From positions 366,244-430,243 of the forward strand of contig NZ_JAIRBM010000002.1 in NCBI RefSeq assembly GCF_020089865.1: DNA of 64,000 bases, written 5' to 3'. The translations under genes and the position numbers were made by a program. This DNA is from Microvirga puerhi. Lineage in GTDB: Bacteria; Pseudomonadota; Alphaproteobacteria; Rhizobiales; Beijerinckiaceae. A model generated the notes under the pieces. It saw nothing but the letters and a program-made list of their open reading frames with translations. It searched no databases and was not told the DNA's origin. Positions 45,222 through 64,000 of this stretch are shown piece by piece. How positions within the stretch are numbered: the stretch's first letter is position 1; each line of letters starts with the position of its first letter.

Positions 45222-45283
45222 CGCAACCGCAATATCGGGACGCCCTGAGAATTTTGTTCCTGGCCTCGGTAAGGTAGAGATCA

Positions 45284-46474
<1,191 letters not shown>

Positions 46475-46520
46475 GCCTTTAAATTCCGGGTGGCGGATGC
46501 CGCCACCCGTGATCCGCCGG

Positions 46521-46597
46521 AGGAGTGTAGCTCAATCGGCTAGAGCACCGGTCTCCAAAACCGGGGGTTGGGGGTTCGAGTCCCTCCACTCCTGCCA
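46521..46597 (+). tRNA. tRNA-Trp (anticodon CCA)
   Basis: The 77-base gene includes CCA. Acceptor stem AGGAGTG pairs with CACTCCT. The anticodon stem CCGGT/ACCGG encloses CTCCAAA, giving CCA. It sits between tuf and secE as in many bacteria. Confidence 0.96.
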
Positions 46598-46759
46598 GCG
46601 GATCGACAAAGCGGGCGTTTTGCGTTAGAGAGCGCCCCAGTGATGGCTTTGAGGGTGGCGCGAGGCTCAGAAAAGAGCTTCGCGCCCCTTCACTTTGGGC
46701 CGATTGGTGCCCATAGAGGACGTCCGCAACCGACTCGCGAGCTTGTGGACGCAGGCGAA

Positions 46760-46960
46760 ATGGCAAAGACGAACCCGTTCGATTTTCTACAGCAGGTGCG
46801 CTCGGAAGCCGCAAAGGTGACCTGGCCGACCCGCAAGGAAACCATGATCACGACCGCCATGGTCTTCGTGATGGTCCTGGTCGCTTGCTTGTTCTTCTTC
46901 GTGGCCGATCAGGCCATGGGCTGGATGGTCCGCACGGTTCTCCTGGGTTTCGGCGGTTAA
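46760..46960 (+). CDS. secE: Preprotein translocase subunit SecE
   Basis: SecE stabilises the SecY channel. The 66-residue product has the conserved FLQQVRSEAAKVTWPTRKET amphipathic segment at residues 9-28 and one membrane helix after it (TAMVFVMVLVACLFFFVAD). The short single-helix form is normal for alphaproteobacteria. ATG at 46760 begins MAKTNPF. NusG follows 12 bases later. Confidence 0.96.
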   Translation: MAKTNPFDFLQQVRSEAAKVTWPTRKETMITTAMVFVMVLVACLFFFVADQAMGWMVRTVLLGFGG

Positions 46961-46972
46961 GGGGTGGCTACG

Positions 46973-47506
46973 ATGACGAAGCGTTGGTACATCGTCCACG
47001 CTTATTCGAATTTCGAGAACAAGGTTGCCCAGTCGATCAAGGATCAGGCTGCCCAGCGCGGCCTTGAGGACAAGTTCGAAGAGGTGATGGTGCCGACCGA
47101 GAAGGTCGTCGAGGTGCGCCGCGGCCGGAAGGTCGATACGGAGCGCAAGTTCTTCCCGGGTTATGTCCTCGTGAAGTGCGACCTGACGGACGAGGTCTAT
47201 CACCTTATCAAGAATACGCCGAAGGTGACGGGGTTCCTGGGTGCGGACAAGTCCAAGCCGGTTCCGATTCCGGACCGCGAGGCCGAGCGGATCAAGGGGC
47301 AGGTCGCCGAGGGCGTCGATCATCCCAAGCCTTCCGTGAGCTTCGAGGTCGGCGAGCAGGTCCGCGTGTCTGACGGCCCGTTTGCATCCTTCAATGGCGT
47401 GGTCGAGGAAGTTGACGACGCTCGGGCCCGCCTCAAGGTGGCGGTGTCCATCTTCGGCCGCGCGACGCCGGTCGAACTCGAATACGGTCAGGTCGAAAAG
47501 ATCTGA
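46973..47506 (+). CDS. nusG: Transcription termination/antitermination protein NusG
   Basis: NusG binds RNA polymerase and links it to Rho or the ribosome. The 177-residue product has the N-terminal [19 protein letters not shown] segment, the [12 protein letters not shown] core and a C-terminal KOW domain ([19 protein letters not shown]). ATG at 46973 follows AAGGGG eight bases away; GTG at 46964 adds three residues and is less likely. Confidence 0.97.
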   Translation: MTKRWYIVHAYSNFENKVAQSIKDQAAQRGLEDKFEEVMVPTEKVVEVRRGRKVDTERKFFPGYVLVKCDLTDEVYHLIKNTPKVTGFLGADKSKPVPIPDREAERIKGQVAEGVDHPKPSVSFEVGEQVRVSDGPFASFNGVVEEVDDARARLKVAVSIFGRATPVELEYGQVEKI

Positions 47507-47516
47507 CGGTGTGCGG

Positions 47517-47560
47517 CGGCGCCTTGAAAGCGCCGTCTCTTCAAGCCCCTAGCGGGCTTT
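47517..47560 (+). promoter_or_regulatory. Hairpins between nusG and rplK
   Basis: Two small stems occur: cggcgc / gcgccg (47517-47535) and aagccc / gggctt (47543-47559). They lie in the 168-base nusG-rplK gap, where many bacteria have the rplK promoter and control elements. A terminator or processing site is possible. Confidence 0.4.
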
Positions 47561-47674
47561 CGTCCGCGGGAGGTCTGCCCGGTTGCCAGCCGGGACCATC
47601 GGGCCGAACCGCGACCTGCAACCACCATTCCGCCTGGTTGGCTCCGGGCGAGTGGTCCATTGGAGAGCAGTCCT

Positions 47675-48103
47675 ATGGCTAAGAAAATCGCGGGCTACGT
47701 TAAGCTTCAGGTGCCCGCCGGCGCGGCAAATCCCTCGCCGCCCATCGGTCCGGCGCTGGGTCAGCGCGGCCTCAACATCATGGAATTCTGCAAGGCCTTC
47801 AACGCGAAGACCTCGCAGATGGAGAAGGGAACCCCGATCCCGGTGATCATCACCGCGTATCAGGATCGCTCCTTCACCTTCGAGATGAAGCAGCCCCCGG
47901 TCTCCTACTTCCTCAAGAAGGCGGCCAAGGTCGACAAGGGTTCGCAGACTCCGGGCAAGGGCGGCAAGGCCGGCTCGGTGACGCGCGCTCAGATCCGCGA
48001 GATCGCCGAGAAGAAGATGGTCGATCTCAACTGCGACACCGTTGATTCCGCCATGGCCATGATCGAGGGCTCCGCCCGCTCGATGGGCCTGGAAGTGGCG
48101 TAA
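47675..48103 (+). CDS. rplK: 50S ribosomal protein L11
   Basis: The 142-residue protein has [20 protein letters not shown], the [18 protein letters not shown] core and the C-terminal rRNA-binding [19 protein letters not shown]11 binds the GTPase-associated region of 23S rRNA. The start at 47675 has GGAG nine bases upstream. It is followed by rplA with a 10-base gap. Confidence 0.98.
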   Translation: MAKKIAGYVKLQVPAGAANPSPPIGPALGQRGLNIMEFCKAFNAKTSQMEKGTPIPVIITAYQDRSFTFEMKQPPVSYFLKKAAKVDKGSQTPGKGGKAGSVTRAQIREIAEKKMVDLNCDTVDSAMAMIEGSARSMGLEVA

Positions 48104-48113
48104 GGAGGGCACC

Positions 48114-48812
48114 ATGGCTGTGAAAGAGGGTAAGCGCATCCGCAGCACCCGCGAGGGCATCGATGCCGCCAAGCTCTATGGCATCCAGGATGCCGTGAAG
48201 CTGGTGAAGGAGCGGGCCAAGGCCAAGTTCGACGAGACCATCGAAGTCTCGATGAATCTCGGCGTCGATCCGCGCCATGCCGATCAGATGGTCCGCGGCG
48301 TCTGCAATCTGCCGAACGGCTCCGGCCGGACGGTGCGCGTGGCCGTCTTCGCCCGTGGGGCGAAGGCTGACGAGGCGAAGGCCGCCGGCGCCGATGTGGT
48401 CGGTGCTGAGGAGCTCTTCGAAGTCGTCAACGGCGGCACGATCGATTTCGATCGCTGCATCGCGACCCCGGACATGATGCCGCTGGTCGGCCGTCTCGGT
48501 AAGGTGCTGGGCCCGCGCGGCCTGATGCCGAACCCGAAGGTCGGCACCGTCACCATGGACGTGAAGGGCGCAGTCGAGGCCGCCAAGGGCGGCGCGGTCG
48601 AGTTCCGCGTCGAGAAGGCCGGTATCGTTCACGCCGGCGTGGGCAAGGCCTCCTTCGATGAGACCAAGCTCGTCGAGAACATCAAGGCCTTCGCCGACGC
48701 AGTCGCCAAGGCGAAGCCGACCGGCGCCAAGGGTACCTATATCCAGCGCGTCGCCATTTCTTCGACGATGGGTCCCGGCGTGAAGGTCGATCCGGCGTCG
48801 GTGATCGGCTAA
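48114..48812 (+). CDS. rplA: 50S ribosomal protein L1
   Basis: The 232-residue protein has [40 protein letters not shown] and the [20 protein letters not shown] core of L1. L1 forms the mobile stalk of the E site and is an autogenous repressor in E. coli. A strong terminator 26 bases after the stop separates it from rplJ. Confidence 0.98.
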   Translation: MAVKEGKRIRSTREGIDAAKLYGIQDAVKLVKERAKAKFDETIEVSMNLGVDPRHADQMVRGVCNLPNGSGRTVRVAVFARGAKADEAKAAGADVVGAEELFEVVNGGTIDFDRCIATPDMMPLVGRLGKVLGPRGLMPNPKVGTVTMDVKGAVEAAKGGAVEFRVEKAGIVHAGVGKASFDETKLVENIKAFADAVAKAKPTGAKGTYIQRVAISSTMGPGVKVDPASVIG

Positions 48813-48838
48813 GCTCGGTCTGACCAAGATCAAGAATG

Positions 48839-48866
48839 AGGCCCGGTGCTCTGCGCCGGGCCTTTT
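48839..48866 (+). terminator. Rho-independent terminator after rplA
   Basis: Stem aggcccgg / ccgggcct with loop tgctctgcg, followed by TTTTCG. It should separate rplKA from rplJL transcription, at least partly. Confidence 0.82.
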
Positions 48867-48913
48867 CGTTTGTCCAGCAGGCGGATCGAAGGCTTGCCTT
48901 GGGCTCAATTTTG

Positions 48914-48925
48914 ATGATATATCAT
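48914..48925. promoter_or_regulatory. 12-base perfect palindrome before the microprotein frame
   Basis: atgatatatcat reads the same on both strands and lies five bases upstream of the ATG at 48930. It is AT-rich, unlike the region. It may be an operator or overlap a promoter -10 region. Confidence 0.35.
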
Positions 48926-48929
48926 ATCG

Positions 48930-49067
48930 ATGAATTGGACTTCCCAGCTCTACGACATCTTTCAGGCCTTTCATGCGAGTGAGAAGGCTCTTCTTGCTCT
49001 GACAGCGATTCTGCTGGTCCTTGGGGGGCGGCTGACTATCAGCGGCTTTCGGAAAGATCGCCAATAA
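48930..49067 (+). CDS. Candidate 45-residue single-helix membrane microprotein
   Basis: The frame encodes MNWTSQLYDIFQAFHASEKA, then a hydrophobic helix (LLALTAILLVLGG) and a basic tail ending FRKDRQ. The helix with a charged tail is a typical layout for small inner-membrane proteins. It lacks a clear Shine-Dalgarno site, and the gap is otherwise noncoding, so translation is not established. No family is recognised. Confidence 0.35.
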   Translation: MNWTSQLYDIFQAFHASEKALLALTAILLVLGGRLTISGFRKDRQ

Positions 49068-49613
49068 TGCTTGTGGAGCTCGGTGGAGCCGTTCATTGAT
49101 TCGTCAATGCCGCGATTCCGTCTAACGATTCCTCAAAAGCGGGAACTGACGGCTCTTGAAAAGCACGGCTGCAGGTCTTACCTCAGCTTCTGCTTCCATC
49201 TTTGCACGAAAAAGACACGCAAATGCCTCTTGGCTTTTGCGGCTTGAAGGCTTATGGAATCGCATTGAGTTTCCAACAACCGCCGACTCTCGACTTTTGT
49301 CTGGGTGTCGGCTGCAAATCCGCTCCGTGAGGGGCGGTGACAGGCCGGCGGGCCAAAGGACCTCCTTTGGCGCGATCCGGCTATGTCCTGTCCGAGACTG
49401 CAGGTGCTGGCTAGTCCAGCTTAATTCGAGAGGGCCTGCATAGACGGGGAAGCCGAATTTCGGCTCGCTTTGGCGAGCCAAAGGTATCGGTTCGAACCAT
49501 CTCACCTGGGGCGCTCTTCCGGAGCGTGTTCTAGGGGACAGGGCTTGCGAGAGCGTCGTTCGAAGGCGCCTGCGGCCCCCAAGCCGAGGCGCTGACGAGC
49601 GACAGGTGTAACC

Positions 49614-49629
49614 GGCGGAAATTTCCGCC
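49614..49629. promoter_or_regulatory. 16-base palindrome just before the rplJ ribosome-binding site
   Basis: ggcggaaatttccgcc is a perfect palindrome four bases before the GGAGAG ribosome-binding site of rplJ. As RNA it is a hairpin next to the initiation region; as DNA it could be an operator. In E. coli and others the L10 leader binds the L10-L12 complex to control this operon, so autogenous regulation is a plausible role. Confidence 0.45.
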
Positions 49630-49645
49630 AACCGGAGAGAGCCCA

Positions 49646-50164
49646 GTGGAAAGAGCAGCAAAACGCGAGCTCGTCTCGACGCTCAACGACGTGTTCGCGA
49701 ACACGGGCGTGGTCGTCGTCGCCCACTATGCCGGCCTCACGGTCGCTGACATGCAGAAACTGCGCGCGCAGATGAAGCAGGTCGGTGCTACTGTGAAGGT
49801 GGCAAAAAACAGCCTCGCCAAAATCGCTCTCGAAGGCACGGACGTCGCGTCCATCTCGGGCCTGATGAAAGGTCCGACCCTGATCGCTTTTTCGAGTGAT
49901 CCGGTCGCGGCGCCCAAGGTCGCTGTTGATTTCGCCAAGGCTAACGACAAGCTCGTGATCCTCGGCGGCGCAATGGGCACGACCGCCCTGAATGTGGACG
50001 GAGTCAAGGCGCTTGCCACTCTTCCGTCCCTCGACGAACTGCGCGCCAAGCTGGTCGGCCTTATCCAGGCTCCGGCCACGAAGATCGCTCAGCTCAGCAC
50101 TGCGCCGGCGGCGAAGCTCGCCCGCGTATTCGGGGCATATGCCAAGACAGGCGAAGCGGCGTGA
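49646..50164 (+). CDS. rplJ: 50S ribosomal protein L10
   Basis: The 172-residue protein has [20 protein letters not shown], then [16 protein letters not shown] and a C-terminal helical tail ([20 protein letters not shown]) that anchors L12 dimers. L10 is the base of the L12 stalk and usually controls its own operon. The start is GTG at 49646, preceded by GGAGAGAG. rplL follows 51 bases later. Confidence 0.97.
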   Translation: MERAAKRELVSTLNDVFANTGVVVVAHYAGLTVADMQKLRAQMKQVGATVKVAKNSLAKIALEGTDVASISGLMKGPTLIAFSSDPVAAPKVAVDFAKANDKLVILGGAMGTTALNVDGVKALATLPSLDELRAKLVGLIQAPATKIAQLSTAPAAKLARVFGAYAKTGEAA

Positions 50165-50215
50165 GGCCGTAACCTCAACCATCAAACCGTTCGAACCGAA
50201 CTTAAGGAAGATACT

Positions 50216-50596
50216 ATGGCTGATCTTGCCAAGCTCGTTGACGATCTTTCGTCGCTGACCGTTCTCGAGGCTGCTGAGCTCGCGAAGCTCCTCGAAGAGA
50301 AGTGGGGCGTTTCCGCTGCTGCGGCTGTGGCCGTTGCGGCTGCTCCGGGCGCTGGCGGCGGCGCTGCCGCTGCTGCTGAAGAGCAGACTGAGTTCACGGT
50401 CGTTCTCGCCGCTGCCGGCGACAAGAAGATCGAAGTGATTAAGGAAGTCCGCGGCATCACCGGCCTCGGTCTCAAGGAAGCCAAGGACCTCGTCGAAGGT
50501 GCGCCGAAGCCCGTTAAGGAAGGCGTTTCGAAGGACGAAGCCGAGAAGATCAAGGCGACCCTCGAGAAGGTCGGCGCCAAGGTCGAGCTTAAGTAA
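50216..50596 (+). CDS. rplL: 50S ribosomal protein L7/L12
   Basis: The 126-residue protein has the N-terminal dimer region ([20 protein letters not shown]), an Ala/Gly-rich hinge ([20 protein letters not shown]) and a C-terminal GTPase-contact domain containing [19 protein letters not shown]. It is a normal L12. GGAAG precedes the ATG. Confidence 0.98.
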   Translation: MADLAKLVDDLSSLTVLEAAELAKLLEEKWGVSAAAAVAVAAAPGAGGGAAAAAEEQTEFTVVLAAAGDKKIEVIKEVRGITGLGLKEAKDLVEGAPKPVKEGVSKDEAEKIKATLEKVGAKVELK

Positions 50597-50600
50597 TCTT

Positions 50601-50616
50601 GCGGCCTTCGGGCCGC
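50601..50616 (+). terminator. Attenuator-like hairpin between rplL and rpoB
   Basis: gcggcc-ttcg-ggccgc is a perfect six-base stem with a UUCG-type loop, four bases after the rplL stop. There is no T-run, which fits a partial attenuator or processing site as found between these genes in E. coli. Confidence 0.5.
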
Positions 50617-50850
50617 GGGGTTCCCTGGTTTCGGCCGGGGTTCAAGAAACAAGCGGTCCCAGGCAGTTTTGCTTGGGGCCGTTGTGTCGTCCAAGAGATA
50701 CGGCGCGGCTTGGGCCGGCTTTTGGGCGGAGTTCCGGGGTAATCGGCCCCGGCTTTGTGGTCTTTCTGACGGCGCCAGCGTCGTCGGGCGGCTGATCGAG
50801 CCTCCGGATGGCGAGGGCTCGATCAGCTGTAGATGAGGAACGAGGTCCAG

Positions 50851-54981
<4,131 letters not shown>

Positions 54982-54995
54982 TTTTTACGTCGTCA

Positions 54996-55075
54996 TCCCC
55001 GGGCTCGGCCCGGGGATCTCAATCCGGAGGGGCTTTAAGCCCTTTCAGACCAAGATGACCGGTTGATCCGGTCAT
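54996..55075 (+). repeat. Two hairpins in the rpoB-rpoC gap
   Basis: The first, tccccgggc-tcg-gcccgggga (54996-55016), is a REP-like element with the gtcatcc start seen in many related genomes. The second, atgaccgg-ttgat-ccggtcat (55055-55075), lies 28 bases before the rpoC ATG. Together they may slow or process the mRNA between the two large genes. Confidence 0.6.
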
Positions 55076-55103
55076 GACGCCTTCGAGGTTTTAGGAGACG
55101 GCG

Positions 55104-59279
<4,176 letters not shown>

Positions 59280-59787
59280 CGACCAGGCATGAGTTTGGGC
59301 GGGGCCGCCTTCGGGCGGCCCTGCTCGTTTCCGAAACGGGGCGCTTTGCCGCATGCAGGGCGGCATGAGGATCTCCCGTCGACGGAATGCAGCTACAAGT
59401 GGAAATCTCCCACAGGAAGCTGTAACTTTCTGAACTTAAGGCGGCGCTCGACGGGAAATGCCGAAAAGAGTTGACTTTTCCCGACTCGAACGCTAGAGAG
59501 ACCGAACTTTCCGGCAGGCCGTAGATCTTGACTGTCGAAGCGACAAGCTTCGACCCCATCGATCTAAACGCTGTCGAACTCAACCTTGACTGACACATGT
59601 CAGATTTGGGGCATGATCGCGGTCCTGCCGTGATCCTCTGCATTGGCACCGCGCCAAGGGCTTAAAACCGCCTGTGGCGCGGCTTCGTTTTGTGCAAGTT
59701 CATGGCTTGCCGGGCGTTGCGTCGCAGCGTCCAACCGTTGAAGACACGCAAAGCCACCGGGTGGTGGTGGGTGAAAGAGGGCAGAGA
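59280..59787. other. rpoC-rpsL gap
   Basis: These 508 bases hold a GC-rich hairpin, a possible promoter and a small inverted repeat. A TTGACT word at 59586-59591 could be a -35 box, and ctgaca-ca-tgtcag (59590-59603) overlaps it. The rpsL frame stays open upstream to 59674 but only ATG at 59788 fits the protein family. No other gene is seen. Confidence 0.55.
59302..59321 (+). terminator. Probable terminator after rpoC
   Basis: Stem gggccgcc / ggcggccc with loop ttcg, 23 bases after the stop, followed by TGCTCGTTT. The T-tail is weak. Confidence 0.6.
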
Positions 59788-60159
59788 ATGCCAACGATCA
59801 GTCAGCTGATCCGCAAGCCGCGGACGGCGCAAAAGAGCCGGAATAAGGTTCCCGCGCTTGAGGCCTGCCCGCAGAAGCGGGGCGTGTGCACGCGCGTTTA
59901 CACCACGACTCCGAAGAAGCCGAACTCGGCTCTTCGTAAGGTCGCCAAGGTTCGCCTGACCAATGGCTATGAGGTCATCGGTTATATCCCGGGCGAGGGT
60001 CACAACCTTCAAGAGCACTCCGTGGTCATGATCCGCGGCGGTCGTGTGAAGGACCTTCCGGGTGTTCGCTATCACATCCTCCGTGGTGTTCTCGACACCC
60101 AGGGCGTGAAGAATCGTAAGCAGCGTCGTTCGAAGTACGGCGCGAAGCGGCCGAAGTAA
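59788..60159 (+). CDS. rpsL: 30S ribosomal protein S12
   Basis: The 123-residue protein has [38 protein letters not shown] and [16 protein letters not shown]. The lysines at the two main streptomycin-resistance positions are wild type, so resistance by those changes is not expected. It leads the str operon (rpsL, rpsG, fusA, tuf). GAGGGCAGAGA precedes the ATG. Confidence 0.98.
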   Translation: MPTISQLIRKPRTAQKSRNKVPALEACPQKRGVCTRVYTTTPKKPNSALRKVAKVRLTNGYEVIGYIPGEGHNLQEHSVVMIRGGRVKDLPGVRYHILRGVLDTQGVKNRKQRRSKYGAKRPK

Positions 60160-60190
60160 GCCGTCCAACTGTTATTGAGGTCGGAGCTAG

Positions 60191-60664
<474 letters not shown>

Positions 60665-60689
60665 CGGTCGGACCCCGAGGAGCTGAGCG

Positions 60690-62765
<2,076 letters not shown>

Positions 62766-62809
62766 ACCCACTGAACAAGAACTGATTGATTTAAGGAACG
62801 GGTGCCACG

Positions 62810-64000
<1,191 letters not shown>

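Larger units (their letters stand above)
48813..49645. other. Long rplA-rplJ gap
   Basis: This 833-base stretch holds a terminator, a 12-base palindrome, a candidate microprotein frame and the rplJ leader. Its central part (49080-49480) has no gene I can support; one long antisense frame there overlaps the rplJ start and has no family character. The last 160 bases are the likely L10 leader region. Confidence 0.6.

Noticed and set aside
46479..46814. A minus-strand frame containing VEGLEPPTPGFGDRC
   Set aside because: The antisense reading of tRNA-Trp, another common false protein.
49122..49661. A 179-codon minus-strand frame in the rplA-rplJ gap
   Set aside because: It runs into the rplJ start and its peptide is rich in Arg, Ser and Pro with no domain; the composition fits noncoding DNA.

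Overview
The window looks like chromosome from a high-GC alphaproteobacterium of the Hyphomicrobiales, most likely Methylobacteriaceae and perhaps Microvirga. That placement is inference from several signs: an Usg-like protein, a DUF3126 protein, a BTLCP/LapG-type protease, a type-2 alphaproteobacterial porin, the folE-hisI / Fe-S scaffold / yidD / thrS neighbourhood, and dispersed palindromic repeats of the kinds common in this order. No rRNA, phage, transposase or CRISPR array was seen. Five tRNA genes are present: Leu-UAA, Thr-UGU, Tyr-GUA, Gly-UCC and Trp-CCA.

Positions 1-24000 hold mainly housekeeping and metabolic genes in short transcription units. In order these are the usg tail, exoD, radC, map, an FkbM methyltransferase, sfsA, a cinA-like gene with gpt and an acyl-activating enzyme, a major porin, a GNAT acetyltransferase, tRNA-Leu, a zinc-finger/FAD-monooxygenase pair, a hydrolase, a methyltransferase, a crotonase-fold protein, cysE, DUF3126, a gamma carbonic anhydrase, a LapG-like protease divergent from a rhomboid protease, a CBS protein, a patatin, an MFS exporter, hisI and folE.

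Positions 24000-44200 are more accessory. A radical SAM gene with an AT-rich leader sits between the Fe-S scaffold gene and yidD-thrS. It is followed by a CBS-BON fusion protein, a YfhO-like membrane protein with a secreted partner, two flavoprotein genes, a MaoC hydratase/CitE-like lyase pair, nadK, cutA, a metallo-hydrolase, two SpoU-type RNA methyltransferase genes, secreted proteins of unknown function and an MHS-family transporter.

Positions 44300-64000 form the transcription/translation core, all on the plus strand: tRNA-Tyr, tRNA-Gly, a lipoprotein gene, tuf, tRNA-Trp, secE, nusG, rplK, rplA, an 830-base gap, rplJ, rplL, rpoB, rpoC, then rpsL, rpsG, fusA and a second tuf. The two tuf copies appear identical, and the window ends exactly at the stop codon of the second.

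The points most worth checking are the radical SAM locus, a TTAA-N7-TTAA (CtrA-type) site before the LapG-like protease gene, the long rplA-rplJ gap with a possible 45-residue membrane microprotein, dispersed palindromes placed exactly at gene 3' ends, and a crotonase-fold protein without the two usual catalytic glutamates. I did not find a clear, wholly new multi-gene system.
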